A model generated the notes under the pieces. That model was given only the letters and a program-made list of their open reading frames with translations. It did no database searches and had not been told where the DNA came from. Made by a program: the position numbers and the translations under genes. From Noviluteimonas lactosilytica (GTDB lineage Bacteria > Pseudomonadota > Gammaproteobacteria > Xanthomonadales > Xanthomonadaceae), in assembly GCF_020866925.1 (NCBI RefSeq), contig NZ_JAJGAK010000001.1, positions 1,036,189 to 1,100,188 of the forward strand: a stretch of 64,000 bases of DNA, given 5' to 3'. Every line of letters begins with the position of its first letter. Positions within the stretch are counted from its first letter, which is position 1. Shown one piece after another: positions 1 through 8,032 of the stretch.

Positions 1-1
1 G

Positions 2-226
2 GCCGACAAGAAACGCGTGAAGCTGCCCGACGACATGTCGGTCGACATCCAGGTCGACGTTGCGCAGTCGGGCGTCGCGTGGGTCCTGCAGGCGAAGTTC
101 GACATCCACATGCCGGGCGTGCCGCAGGACGTCGCGGAAAAGATCGCGCAGATCGGCCACGACACCTGCCCGTACTCGAAAGCGACGCACGGCAACATCG
201 ACGTCGCGACAAACGTCACCACGTAA
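2..226 (+). CDS. ohr: Organic hydroperoxide resistance protein (Ohr/OsmC family), 3' part only
   Basis: The window opens inside this gene; only the last 74 codons are present, read in frame from base 2. Ohr proteins are thiol peroxidases that reduce organic hydroperoxides with a pair of cysteines. The visible fragment carries the family's C-terminal signature HDTCPYSKATHGNIDV, in which the Cys is the second redox cysteine, and ends a few residues later as Ohr proteins do. The first redox cysteine and the dimerisation half lie outside the window. The gene converges on a lipoprotein gene whose end is 35 bases away. The OsmC branch is possible but the CPYS-ATxGNIDV wording fits Ohr better. Confidence 0.85.
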   Translation, partial: ADKKRVKLPDDMSVDIQVDVAQSGVAWVLQAKFDIHMPGVPQDVAEKIAQIGHDTCPYSKATHGNIDVATNVTT

Positions 227-261
227 CAGTAATGCGATGCGGCGCGGTGCGCTGCGGCGAA

Positions 262-957
262 TTATTTCCAGCCGCGCTGGCGGTAGATGTCGATGATCGA
301 ATCCGCGATGCCGTCCGCCGTGCGTTGCGCGGCCGCGCGGATCGATTCCGGGCCGCGTTCCTGCATCACGTTGGACGCGCCCGACACTGCCGCGCTCGTT
401 CCCAATCCACCGAGGCCCAACGGCAACAGCACGCCCGGCAATCGGCCGCCTTGCGTGTCGGCTTGCGCGGAGGCGAGCGCGCGCCGGCCCGTCGATGTGA
501 TCTGGTAGGTTTCGACGAGCGTGCTCATCTGCGCGCGACCCGCGCCGAATCCCACCAGCATCCGCAGCGAACGACTGCCCGTATCGACCGACACGAACTC
601 GCCGCGCACCACGACATCGCCGACCTTCGGCACCGGCCCCGTCGCGATGGGATACGCGTCGATCCCCGCCGCGCGCAACCGCTCGACAAGCCGCTGCGAC
701 ACCTGCTGCCCCAACTGCTGGCCAACCGCCACGTCCTCCGCCGTCTGCGCAGGCGCGTTCGCATCGATGTAAGCGGAGATCTCCGTATCCGGCGGAAGCG
801 CATCGCGCGCGCCGACGAAGTCATACACGAGGAGGCGTTCCGGTCGCGCAACCTCCTGCGTCGCATCGGCCTGCTCGAAGCGCGGCGTCGGCGTCGTCGC
901 ACAACCGGCCCACACCGCGCAGCACAAGACCAGTCCAAATCGCAGGCAGGCAAGCAT
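262..957 (-). CDS. DUF4410-type lipoprotein
   Basis: A 231-residue protein with a short hydrophobic leader ending in WAGC (Cys19), a slightly unusual lipobox with Trp at -3, so it is probably an outer-membrane or periplasmic lipoprotein. The mature part resembles DUF4410: a YDFVGARD-like segment, a long helix rich in Gln and Arg (GQQLGQQVSQRLVERLRAAG) and a glycine-rich stretch near residue 175 typical of the family. The frame stays open a further 237 bases upstream, but those codons are Arg-rich and non-protein-like; the ATG at 957 gives the signal peptide. The function of DUF4410 proteins is unknown. It stands divergent from rnk. Confidence 0.7.
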   Translation of the reverse strand: MLACLRFGLVLCCAVWAGCATTPTPRFEQADATQEVARPERLLVYDFVGARDALPPDTEISAYIDANAPAQTAEDVAVGQQLGQQVSQRLVERLRAAGIDAYPIATGPVPKVGDVVVRGEFVSVDTGSRSLRMLVGFGAGRAQMSTLVETYQITSTGRRALASAQADTQGGRLPGVLLPLGLGGLGTSAAVSGASNVMQERGPESIRAAAQRTADGIADSIIDIYRQRGWK

Positions 958-1038
958 GTCGATGCATCCGGTTGCGAAGGCGCGCACTAGACGCCCTGCC
1001 CGGTTACGCGCAAGTGAAGCGCACGAAGCGGTGTCGAA

Positions 1039-1067
1039 TTGACCTTTGCGATGCGTGCAGCTAGCGT
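1039..1067 (+). promoter_or_regulatory. Possible sigma-70 promoter of rnk
   Basis: TTGACC at 1039-1044, a 17-base spacer, then TAGCGT at 1062-1067, in the 137-base gap between divergent genes. The -35 box is good and the -10 box poor, so this is only a candidate. Confidence 0.25.
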
Positions 1068-1094
1068 TCGCTGCCTCACGCATGGGAGACCGAA

Positions 1095-1478
1095 GTGCCC
1101 GCGACGCCCAACATCGTTGTATCCAGGCAGGATGCAGCCCGCCTCGAAGCCTTGCTGGAATCGGCGGGTTCGGAAGGCGACGTCGCCCGCGCACTCGCGG
1201 CCGAACTCGACCGTGCGGAATACCGCGAGCATGGCGACATGCCCGACGGCGTCGTCATGATGGGCTCGCACGTCCGATGCATCGACGAGACCACCGGTGA
1301 GCAACATGCGTTGACGCTGGTCTACCCGCCGGAAGCCAATTTCGCCGAGGGCCGCGTTTCGATCCTCGCACCCGTCGGCGCCGCGCTGCTGGGCCTCTCC
1401 GTCGGGCAAACGATCCAGTGGCCGCTCCCCGGTGGGCGCACGACGCGCCTCACGGTTGCCGCCGTCGCGAACGACTGA
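1095..1478 (+). CDS. rnk: Nucleoside diphosphate kinase regulator-like protein, GreA/GreB C-terminal fold
   Basis: A 127-residue protein matching Rnk, a small relative of the transcript-cleavage factors GreA and GreB that binds RNA polymerase but lacks the long Gre coiled coil. Residues 1-45 form the short N-terminal helical part (RQDAARLEALLES); residues 50-127 form the FKBP-like domain with MGSHVRCID, LVYPPEAN, ISVLAPVG-like and PLPGG motifs characteristic of the family. It starts at GTG; GGGAGA lies 6 bases upstream as ribosome binding site. Its end is 4 bases from the convergent carbonic anhydrase gene. The assignment is by family motifs; the exact cellular role is not established for this lineage. 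Confidence 0.8.
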   Translation: MPATPNIVVSRQDAARLEALLESAGSEGDVARALAAELDRAEYREHGDMPDGVVMMGSHVRCIDETTGEQHALTLVYPPEANFAEGRVSILAPVGAALLGLSVGQTIQWPLPGGRTTRLTVAAVAND

Positions 1479-1482
1479 GTCG

Positions 1483-2106
1483 TCAGGACGCGCGCGCCCC
1501 GGGGGCCGAGTTCTCGGCGCGTGGCGCCAGCAACGCGACGACGCCGGTCGCGACGTCGTAGATCGCGGGAACGACTTTCAGCGTCCGATCCCTCACGCGC
1601 TCGGCGACAACGGTCGACGCATGCGTCAGCGTGTCGACCTGGTTGAGGACGTGCTCGCGCGTCACCGCGTCCACGTCGTGATCGCCCACGTCATGGATCG
1701 CCGGCAGGATGCCCGCGAACAAGGCGCTGATCTGGCCGGGCACCGGCGCGTTGCGGATCGCTGCACTGATCGCGCCGCAGTTCGTGTGGCCCATGACCAT
1801 GATGACCTTCACGCCCAGCATGGCGACCGCATATTCCAGGCTGGCGATGACCTCCGTCGTCTCGGTGTTGCCCGCGATGCGCGTGACGAACACGCGCCCG
1901 ATGTTCTCGTCGAGCACCAGCCCGACGGGCACGCGCGAATCCGCGCACGCGAGGATCGCCACGAACGGATGCTGACTGTCGGCGGTCTGCGCATGCAGCA
2001 GATCGAGGTCCTGCTGATAGAGCGTCGGCCGGCCATCCACGAAACGGCGATTGCCTTCGAGCACGAAGGCCAGCGCTTCGTCGGGCGTGGCGGGTTCCTG
2101 TCGCAT
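1483..2106 (-). CDS. can: Beta-class carbonic anhydrase
   Basis: A 207-residue cytoplasmic zinc enzyme that interconverts CO2 and bicarbonate. The beta-class signature is complete: CADSR gives the first zinc ligand Cys54 with the Asp56-Arg58 dyad, and GHTNC gives His107 and Cys110. Length and the C-terminal helices fit bacterial beta enzymes. The frame extends 63 bases upstream, but the ATG at 2106 puts the start directly before the family's usual N-terminal helix (EALAFVLEGNRRFV). It is transcribed alone, toward rnk. SulP-linked and Can-type paralogues cannot be told apart from the sequence alone, so the symbol is tentative. Confidence 0.9.
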   Translation of the reverse strand: MRQEPATPDEALAFVLEGNRRFVDGRPTLYQQDLDLLHAQTADSQHPFVAILACADSRVPVGLVLDENIGRVFVTRIAGNTETTEVIASLEYAVAMLGVKVIMVMGHTNCGAISAAIRNAPVPGQISALFAGILPAIHDVGDHDVDAVTREHVLNQVDTLTHASTVVAERVRDRTLKVVPAIYDVATGVVALLAPRAENSAPGARAS

Positions 2107-2182
2107 GGCGATCGTCCAAGGCCCTTTCAGACTTCCACGACAACCACAGTCGCGACCGGTCGCGCGCAACGCCTGCTGAGTT

Positions 2183-2254
2183 CCAAAAAAGAAACAGGGG
2201 TCAGAGCACCATTTCCCGAAGGAAATGGTGCTCTGACCCCTGTTTCTTTTTTGG
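2183..2254. repeat. Perfect 34-bp-arm palindrome, REP-like, copy 1
   Basis: Arms 2183-2216 and 2221-2254 are exact reverse complements around a CGAA loop. The core is ACAGGGGTCAGAGCACCATTTC, and each arm carries six A or T at its outer side, so either strand makes a hairpin followed by a U-run. The right arm overlaps the CCA end of tRNA-Lys by 3 bases. It can act as a bidirectional terminator. The same core recurs at 25230-25285 and 28391-28415. Confidence 0.9.
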
Positions 2255-2327
2255 TGGGCCGTGATGGATTCGAACCATCGACCAGCGGATTAAAAGTCCG
2301 ATGCTCTACCGACTGAGCTAACGGCCC
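2252..2327 (-). tRNA. tRNA-Lys(TTT)
   Basis: The minus strand folds as a complete 76-base cloverleaf: acceptor GGGCCGT pairs with ACGGCCC, the D arm has AGCTCAGTCGGTAGAGCA, the anticodon loop CTTTTAA has anticodon TTT at 2292-2294, and the T loop is GGTTCGAATCC. The CCA is encoded at 2252-2254. The top pair of the anticodon stem is a T-C mismatch. The gene follows queC on the same strand, and its 3' end runs straight into the palindrome at 2183-2254, which would serve as its terminator. Confidence 0.97.
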
Positions 2328-2364
2328 ACGTTGAAGGGTTGCACCCCGCTTGAGGGAGCGGATT

Positions 2365-3045
2365 CTAGCTTACGTAGCGTGTCGGGTCTTGCACGCCCGC
2401 GGCGGCGAAGCCTTCGGCTCGTAGCCGGCACGCGTCGCAATGGCCGCAGGCGCGCCCTTCCGCATCGGCCTGGTAGCACGACACGGTCTGCGCGAAGTCG
2501 ACGCCCAGGCGCAGGCCCTCGCGCACGATGTCGGCCTTCGACATCCGCAGCAGCGGCGCGTGCACGCGGAAGCCCGCGCCTTCGACGCCGGCCTTGGTCG
2601 CCACGTTCGCGAGCTTGTCGAACGCTGCGATGAATTCGGGCCGGCAATCCGGATAGCCGGAGTAATCGACCGCGTTGACGCCACAAAACAGATCCGACGA
2701 ACCCAGCACTTCCGCCCAGCCCAGCGCGACCGACAGCATGATCGTGTTGCGCGCCGGCACGTAGGTGACGGGAATGCCGGGGCCGCCGGCTTCGGGGACG
2801 TCGATGTCGTCGGTCAGCGCGGAGCCGCCGATCGAACGCAGGTCGACGACGACGGTCTTGTGCGCGGCGGCGCCGAGTGCATTCGACACGCGGTCGGCCG
2901 CGTCGAGTTCCGATGTGTGCCGCTGCCCGTAACGCACGCTCAGCGCGTACGGTTCGTAGCCCTGCTCGCGCGCGATGGCGAGCACGACGGCGGAATCCAT
3001 GCCGCCCGAGACGAGCACGACCGCGCGCTTCTTCGCGTTGTTCAA
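2365..3045 (-). CDS. queC: 7-cyano-7-deazaguanine synthase QueC
   Basis: QueC (226 residues here) converts 7-carboxy-7-deazaguanine to preQ0 with ammonia and two ATP, in the queuosine pathway. The PP-loop SGGMDSA near residue 10 binds ATP, and the C-terminal zinc site C-x8-C-x2-C-x2-C is complete ([17 protein letters not shown]). The start is a TTG at 3045 that shares bases with the queE stop (TTGA), with GAGGAG 8 bases upstream, so queC translation is probably coupled to queE. Reading further upstream in this frame would run through queE in the wrong frame. tRNA-Lys lies just downstream. Confidence 0.93.
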   Translation of the reverse strand: MNNAKKRAVVLVSGGMDSAVVLAIAREQGYEPYALSVRYGQRHTSELDAADRVSNALGAAAHKTVVVDLRSIGGSALTDDIDVPEAGGPGIPVTYVPARNTIMLSVALGWAEVLGSSDLFCGVNAVDYSGYPDCRPEFIAAFDKLANVATKAGVEGAGFRVHAPLLRMSKADIVREGLRLGVDFAQTVSCYQADAEGRACGHCDACRLRAEGFAAAGVQDPTRYVS

Positions 3046-3728
3046 CGCCCCGGCTCCTCGCCCCACAGGGCCTTGTGCAACTGCATCTGGAAGCGCACGG
3101 GGATGCGCGCTTCGACGATCCAGTCGGCGAGTTCGCGCGGCGAGACCTGCGCGTGGCTCGGCGAGAACAACACGTCGCAACGATCGGCGATGCGATGTTC
3201 GGCGAGCACGTCGCACGCCCAGTCGAAGTCGGCGCGGCTGCAAACGACGAACTTCACCTGGTCGTTCGGCGTGAGCTGCGCGAGGTTGCTCCACAGGTTC
3301 CGCGCGACTTCGCCCGAGCCTGGCGTCTTGATGTCGACGACGCGCGAGACGCGCGGGTCGACGTCGCTGATGTCGATCGCGCCCGAGGTTTCGAGCGACA
3401 CGATGTAACCCGAATCGCACAGTCGGCGTAGCAACCCGGTCACGCGCTTCTGCGACAGCGGCTCGCCGCCGGTCACGCACACGTGGCGCACGCCGTGGCG
3501 TGCGACTTCGGCGAGGATCGCGTCGATGTCCCACCACTCGCCGCCGAAGAACGCGTACGTCGTGTCGCAGTACTGGCAGCGCAGCGGGCAGCCGGTGAGG
3601 CGCACGAACACGGTCGGCCAACCCGCATCGCGGGCTTCGCCCTGCAGGGACAGGAAGATTTCGGTGAGCTTGAGACGGTCCGCCGTGGCGGCGGGGGCCG
3701 CATCGAGGGCGGGAGTGACTGCGGACAT
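3042..3728 (-). CDS. queE: 7-carboxy-7-deazaguanine synthase QueE
   Basis: A 228-residue radical-SAM enzyme that contracts 6-carboxy-tetrahydropterin to 7-carboxy-7-deazaguanine, the step before QueC. The cluster-binding motif is CPLRCQYC (C-x3-C-x2-C) near residue 50, preceded by [16 protein letters not shown], and VTGGEPL follows as expected. The gene is the last but one of the tol-pal-que run and overlaps queC by 4 bases. Neither queD nor queF is in the window. A 21-base hairpin and 85 bases separate it from cpoB, so it may also have its own promoter. Confidence 0.93.
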   Translation of the reverse strand: MSAVTPALDAAPAATADRLKLTEIFLSLQGEARDAGWPTVFVRLTGCPLRCQYCDTTYAFFGGEWWDIDAILAEVARHGVRHVCVTGGEPLSQKRVTGLLRRLCDSGYIVSLETSGAIDISDVDPRVSRVVDIKTPGSGEVARNLWSNLAQLTPNDQVKFVVCSRADFDWACDVLAEHRIADRCDVLFSPSHAQVSPRELADWIVEARIPVRFQMQLHKALWGEEPGR

Positions 3729-3766
3729 GCCGCGATTTTACAGGACCTCGCCGCTTCCCCCGGGGT

Positions 3767-3787
3767 GAAGGGGGCGATGCCCCCTTC
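3767..3787. other. Intercistronic hairpin between cpoB and queE
   Basis: GAAGGGGGC (3767-3775) and GCCCCCTTC (3779-3787) pair perfectly around GAT. No T-run follows on the minus strand, so it is more likely an RNA stability or attenuation element than a simple terminator. Confidence 0.5.
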
Positions 3788-3813
3788 GAATCCCCATCAA
3801 CGCGGGCGGGGGT

Positions 3814-4620
3814 TCAGCGAACCCGGCCGAGCTGGATCGCGCGGAGGCGGTCTTCGGCCGTGCGGGCCGCGTCGGTGCCCGGGTACTGCTGGGCGACCTG
3901 CGACAGCGTGGCTTCGGCCGCATCCAACTGCTTGAGGCCGTATTGCGACAGGCCGACCTTGAGCAGCGCGCCCGGCGCCTTGTCGTGCGTCGGGTATTGG
4001 CCGAGCAGCGACTGGAATTGCTCGAGCGCGAGGTCGTAGTTCTGCGTGACGTAGTAGCTCTCGCCGAGCCAGTACAGCGCGTTCGGCGCGTACGTGCCCT
4101 GCGGGTAGTCGCGCAGGAACGCCTGGAAACGCTGCGCCGAAGTCACGTAGTCGCCGGACTTCAGCACGTCGAACGCGGCGTTGTAGGCCGCGCGCTCGTC
4201 GCCCGTCGTCGCGACGGCACCGGCGTCGCCGCGCACAGTCGGTGGACGGTCGACGCTCGCGGAAGGCGCCGACGTTGCGCCACTCGCGGGACGCACGGAC
4301 GTCGACGCACCCGGCGGCACCGTCGTCGCACCCGTTTCGATGCGCGTCAGGCGCGCATCGACGTCGCCCCAGCGATTGGCGAGCTCGGTCTTGAGCTGCG
4401 CGTTCTCCTGCTGGGTTTCCTCGAGTTGCGAACGCAACGCCGTCACTTCCGAGCGCAACTGCGAAACCTGGTTGAGCAGGTCCACGTTGCCCTGGTTGTT
4501 GGCGGCCTGCTGCTCGAGCGCGGCCACGCGATCGGCGAGGCTCGCGCGTTGCGCGAATGCGGGAGCGGCGGCCACGAGGGCCGCCGCAATTACGAAACCG
4601 ATGGCACGCGGGCGCCGCAT
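3814..4620 (-). CDS. cpoB: Cell division coordinator CpoB (YbgF), periplasmic TPR protein
   Basis: A 268-residue periplasmic protein that links the Tol machine with peptidoglycan synthesis at the septum. It has a signal peptide (residues 1-23, ending PAFAQ), a trimerising coiled coil at about 27-75 (LADRVAALEQQ and following heptads), a Ser/Thr/Pro/Ala linker at about 90-135, and three C-terminal TPR units (AYNAAFDVLKSGDY, APNALYWLGESYY, APGALLKVGLSQYGL). It follows pal by 3 bases, the usual last gene of a tol-pal operon. Length and domain order are normal for the family. Confidence 0.93.
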   Translation of the reverse strand: MRRPRAIGFVIAAALVAAAPAFAQRASLADRVAALEQQAANNQGNVDLLNQVSQLRSEVTALRSQLEETQQENAQLKTELANRWGDVDARLTRIETGATTVPPGASTSVRPASGATSAPSASVDRPPTVRGDAGAVATTGDERAAYNAAFDVLKSGDYVTSAQRFQAFLRDYPQGTYAPNALYWLGESYYVTQNYDLALEQFQSLLGQYPTHDKAPGALLKVGLSQYGLKQLDAAEATLSQVAQQYPGTDAARTAEDRLRAIQLGRVR

Positions 4621-4623
4621 CGC

Positions 4624-5139
4624 TTACTTCGCCGTGTAGACGATCTCGACCCGGCGGTTCTTCGCCCAGCAATCTTCGGTCGATTCGTTGCAGGTCGGAC
4701 GCTCTTCGCCGTAGCTCACGACGGTGATCTGGCTGGCCGAACCACCGTTGGCCTGCAGCGCGGAAGACACCGCGTTGCCGCGGCGCTCGCCGAGGCCGAG
4801 GTTGTATTCGCGGCTGCCGCGTTCGTCGGCGTGGCCTTCCAGCGTCATGCGCGCCGAGGGACGGTCGCGCAGGTACTTGGCGTGGCAGGCCATCGCGGCC
4901 TGGAACTCCGGACGCAGCGCATCCTGGTCGAAGTCGAAGTACACGATGCGCTGGCGAAGGCAGGCGTCGCGGTCCAGGTCTTCGGGCGTGAAGGCGCCCG
5001 GGGTCGTGGCTTCCGGCGGCGGAGCAACCGTGCTCGGCACGGCCGGCGCCACCGGTTCTTCCTTGACCTTCTTGGAGCAGGCCGCGACCGCCGTCACCAG
5101 CATGGCGGCCATCAGCACGTTCTTCGCAGTTGCGTTCAT
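4624..5139 (-). CDS. pal: Peptidoglycan-associated lipoprotein Pal
   Basis: A 171-residue outer-membrane lipoprotein that tethers the outer membrane to peptidoglycan. The lipobox VAAC gives lipidated Cys21. An Ala/Pro/Val-rich linker leads into an OmpA-like domain (about residues 60-171) with YFDFDQDALR, LEGHADERG and YNLGLGERR, the diaminopimelate-binding segments. Two extra cysteines (CNESTEDC) near the end are common in xanthomonad Pal proteins and probably form a disulfide. A hairpin lies in the 76-base gap behind tolB. Confidence 0.96.
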   Translation of the reverse strand: MNATAKNVLMAAMLVTAVAACSKKVKEEPVAPAVPSTVAPPPEATTPGAFTPEDLDRDACLRQRIVYFDFDQDALRPEFQAAMACHAKYLRDRPSARMTLEGHADERGSREYNLGLGERRGNAVSSALQANGGSASQITVVSYGEERPTCNESTEDCWAKNRRVEIVYTAK

Positions 5140-5170
5140 CGTCGTTCCTCGTCTTCTCGCATTGTGGGAG

Positions 5171-5193
5171 CGGCCGCCGTTTCGCGGCGGCCG
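5171..5193. other. Strong intercistronic hairpin between tolB and pal
   Basis: CGGCCGCCG (5171-5179) pairs perfectly with CGGCGGCCG (5185-5193) around TTTCG. On the transcribed strand no U-run follows. Its position suggests protection or processing of the mRNA upstream of pal, which must be made in large excess over TolB. This role is inference. Confidence 0.5.
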
Positions 5194-5215
5194 GGGGTCG
5201 AAAGTCTACGCCCGT

Positions 5216-6511
5216 TCAGCGCTTTTGCCGGTACGGGCCCCAGGCCGGTTCCTGGACGCTTGCGCCCTGCACGGGCAGTCGCGCGCGGGCGCGGCCGTCG
5301 GCGGACACGGTGTACAGCACGCTGCGCCCGCCTTCCTTCGCGGCGTAGAGCAGCATCGATGCGTTGGGGGCGAAGCTCGGCGATTCGTCGAGGTTGCCCG
5401 GCGAGAGCGGCGTCCACCGGTTGCCCTGCGCGCGATCCATCAGCGCGATGCGATAGGTGTTGCCGTTGCCCTGCGCGGTGGCGATCTTCTTGCCGTCGGC
5501 CGAGACCGTCGCGCGCGCGTTGTAGCTGCCCGAGAACGTGAGGCGCGTTGCGCCGCCGCCGCCGGCCGAGGCTTGATAGATCTGCGGACGCCCGCCGCGA
5601 TCGGACGTGAAATAGATCGTGCCGCCGTCGGCGCTCCACACCGGCTCGGTGTCGATGCCGAAGTGGTTGGTGATCTGGCGCAACTGCTTGCTGCCCAGGT
5701 CCATCACGTAGACCTCGGGGTTGCCGCTGCGCGAGAGCGTCAGCGCGAGCTTGCTGCCGTCGGGCGAGAAGCTCGGCGCACCGTTGATGCCGCGGAAGCT
5801 CGCGACCAATTCGCGTCCGCTCGACGCCAGGTTCTGGATGTAGATCGCCGAGTTTCCGCGATCGAAACTGACGTAGGCCAGGCGCTTTCCATCCGGGCTC
5901 CACGACGGCGAGAGAATCGGCTGCGGCGAACTCACGACATCCTGCGAATTGTGGCCGTCGCTGTCGGCGACCATCAGGTTGTAGTGGCGGTTGTTGCCGG
6001 TGCCGCTCGCGGTCACGTAGGCGATGCGCGTCCAGAATGCGCCGCGCACGCCGAGGATCTTTTCGTACACCGCATCGGCGACTTGGTGCGCGAGGTCGCG
6101 CGAAGCGGCGGCCGGCGCGATCTTCGCTTCGCCGAGGATGCGTTGCTGCTTGGCGACGTCGAACAGTTCGTATTCGACGCGCAGGTTGCCGCCCTCGGGC
6201 AGCGCGCGACCGACGAGCAGGAACTCCTGCTGCAGCGCGCGCCACGTCGGGTAGTTCACTTCGCTCGACGCGGTCGGCCGTTCGACGAGATCGCGGTCGG
6301 GCAGCGTGCGGAAGGAACCCGAGCGCGCGAGGTCGTTGGCGATGATCGCGCCGATGTTGTCGTCGCCCCCCGCTCCACCGGAGAACGGGACGACCGCGAT
6401 GGGCAGCGCCGAGGCGGTGCCGCCGACGACATCGACTTCGACTTGAGCCGTTGCCGCGAAGGGCAACAGGAGGAGGACGAGGGCGGCGAGCCGGCGCAGC
6501 GTTCGGGTCAT
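5216..6511 (-). CDS. tolB: Tol-Pal system periplasmic protein TolB
   Basis: A 431-residue periplasmic protein that shuttles between Pal and the TolA/TolQ/TolR complex. The signal peptide ends at about residue 22 (ATAQ). The N-terminal alpha/beta domain (to about 160) is followed by a six-bladed beta propeller made of WD40-like PD40 repeats; the sequence FSPDGSKLAL and its variants (WSPDGKRLAY, WSADGGTIYF) recur every 40-45 residues. The length is normal for the family. It lies 97 bases after tolA, the largest gap in the tol run. Confidence 0.96.
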   Translation of the reverse strand: MTRTLRRLAALVLLLLPFAATAQVEVDVVGGTASALPIAVVPFSGGAGGDDNIGAIIANDLARSGSFRTLPDRDLVERPTASSEVNYPTWRALQQEFLLVGRALPEGGNLRVEYELFDVAKQQRILGEAKIAPAAASRDLAHQVADAVYEKILGVRGAFWTRIAYVTASGTGNNRHYNLMVADSDGHNSQDVVSSPQPILSPSWSPDGKRLAYVSFDRGNSAIYIQNLASSGRELVASFRGINGAPSFSPDGSKLALTLSRSGNPEVYVMDLGSKQLRQITNHFGIDTEPVWSADGGTIYFTSDRGGRPQIYQASAGGGGATRLTFSGSYNARATVSADGKKIATAQGNGNTYRIALMDRAQGNRWTPLSPGNLDESPSFAPNASMLLYAAKEGGRSVLYTVSADGRARARLPVQGASVQEPAWGPYRQKR

Positions 6512-6608
6512 CGTGGGGGGATCCTGAATGGAGCGGTGTTGTTAACAGCTTGGCCGTGAAATGCGGAACAAAGATGAACGGATCGGGACTTTCGAGCCCC
6601 GCCCGGAC

Positions 6609-7562
6609 TCATTCGGCCCGGAATCGGAGGATCAGGCTGTCGATGAAGACACTTTCGAACCCGGCATACGGCAAGGGCTGGGCCTTGAGCACCGCGGCTT
6701 CGACCGAGCGCCGGGTCAGTTCGTCGTAGGGGCAGTTGGGCATCACCTCGACGCGTTCGACGCGGCCGCCGCGCGACTGTTCGATGCGGATCGGGCAGAC
6801 CGCGCCACCCGGCACGTCATCGGGGCGCGTCCAGTTCATGCGCACCGCGTTGGAGATCGCGCTGAGGTAACGCGCGCGCAGGTCGTCGGACTGACCGCCC
6901 TGCCCCGGCGGCGGGCTCGCGGGCGCATCGGATTGCGCCGAGGCTTCGGCCGCGTTGTTGCGATCCGCGATCTGGCGAAGTTTTTGCTCGGCGAGGTTCG
7001 CTTCGCGCTTGGCGGCTTCGCGCTGGCGACGGATGTCGGCGAGTTGCTTCTGCCGCATCTGTTCCATCGCGCTCAGGCGTTGCTTGCGTTCGGCTTCCAG
7101 CTGCTGCTCGCGCTTGGTGAGGTCGATCTGTTCCTGGCGGCGCCGTTCTTCCTGTGCGCGATCGACCGGCGGTTTTTCCGCGATCGCTTCGGGCGTCGCG
7201 AGTTCCTGGTCGCGCGTGTCGGGCTTGGGCACCGGTTCCTGCGCGACGGGTTGCGGCGGCGTCGGCGCGACTTCGGGAAGCGGCTCCGGTTCGGGTTGCT
7301 GTTGCGGCGTCGTTTCTTCCGGCGCGACTTCGGCGGGCGGTGGCGGCGTCGCCTGTTCGGGGCGCTGCGCGAGCGTGCGTCGCATCGACGCCGTCAACGC
7401 GTTCGGATCGATCAACTCGGCTTCGATCACCGGGCCCTTCAGCAATTCCGGCGCGCCCGTGCGCGTCCAGTACAGCCCGAAATACACGAGCGCGAAGAAC
7501 AACGCGTGCAGCAACAGCGACGCGAAGAACGATTGCACCGTATCGGCGCGACGCTCCTTCAC
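6609..7562 (-). CDS. tolA: Cell envelope integrity protein TolA
   Basis: A 317-residue inner-membrane protein that reaches across the periplasm. There is one membrane helix near the N-terminus (SFFASLLLHALFFALVYFGL, about 11-30), a Pro/Glu-rich stretch at about 70-120, a long charged coiled coil at about 135-205 (KREQQLEAERKQRLSAMEQ and onward), and a C-terminal TonB/TolA-like domain from about 225 (RARYLSAISNAVRMNW, PNCPYDELT). The gene starts at GTG and overlaps the tolR stop by 4 bases (GTGA). It is somewhat shorter than E. coli TolA because the central helix is shorter. Confidence 0.93.
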   Translation of the reverse strand: MKERRADTVQSFFASLLLHALFFALVYFGLYWTRTGAPELLKGPVIEAELIDPNALTASMRRTLAQRPEQATPPPPAEVAPEETTPQQQPEPEPLPEVAPTPPQPVAQEPVPKPDTRDQELATPEAIAEKPPVDRAQEERRRQEQIDLTKREQQLEAERKQRLSAMEQMRQKQLADIRRQREAAKREANLAEQKLRQIADRNNAAEASAQSDAPASPPPGQGGQSDDLRARYLSAISNAVRMNWTRPDDVPGGAVCPIRIEQSRGGRVERVEVMPNCPYDELTRRSVEAAVLKAQPLPYAGFESVFIDSLILRFRAE

Positions 7563-8020
7563 TGCTTCGCTGCCCCGGCCGGCTGGGCTCCGGCCGGCGA
7601 GCTCATGAGGCCCGCACGCGGCACCTGCGCGCGCGTCTGCAGCGCGGTCAGCACGTCGTAGACCTTCTGGTACGCGACGTCATTGTCGGCGGCGACGTAC
7701 ACCGGCACGTCCTTGTTGTTGCGCACGAAGGCGCCGACCTTTTCGACGAGCTGGTCCTGCGTGACCGGTTCGTTCTTCGCACCCTGCAGCGTGAGCCACA
7801 GGTTGCCGTCGCGATCGAGGCTGACGACGATCGGTTCCTTCTTCTGTTCGACCGGGCGCGCGTTGGACTGCGGCAATTCGATGTCGACGCCGAGGTTCAA
7901 CAGCGGCGCGGTCACCATGAAGATGATCAGCAGCACGAGCATCACGTCGATGTACGGAACGACGTTGATCTCGGCCTTGAGCTTGCGCTTGCGGTGGCGG
8001 CGCGAAGGCGTGGCGTTCAT
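7559..8020 (-). CDS. tolR: Tol-Pal proton channel subunit TolR
   Basis: A 153-residue ExbD/TolR family protein. A basic cytoplasmic N-terminus (RRHRKRKLKAEINVV) precedes one membrane helix, PYIDVMLVLLIIFMV, which carries the conserved proton-path Asp in YIDVMLVL. The periplasmic domain follows with the family pattern VYVAADNDVAYQKVYDVL. With TolQ it forms the stator that energises TolA. It sits 12 bases after tolQ and overlaps tolA. A short Ala/Gly/Pro tail is lineage-specific. Confidence 0.95.
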   Translation of the reverse strand: MNATPSRRHRKRKLKAEINVVPYIDVMLVLLIIFMVTAPLLNLGVDIELPQSNARPVEQKKEPIVVSLDRDGNLWLTLQGAKNEPVTQDQLVEKVGAFVRNNKDVPVYVAADNDVAYQKVYDVLTALQTRAQVPRAGLMSSPAGAQPAGAAKQ

Positions 8021-8032
8021 GGACGGCCCCCG

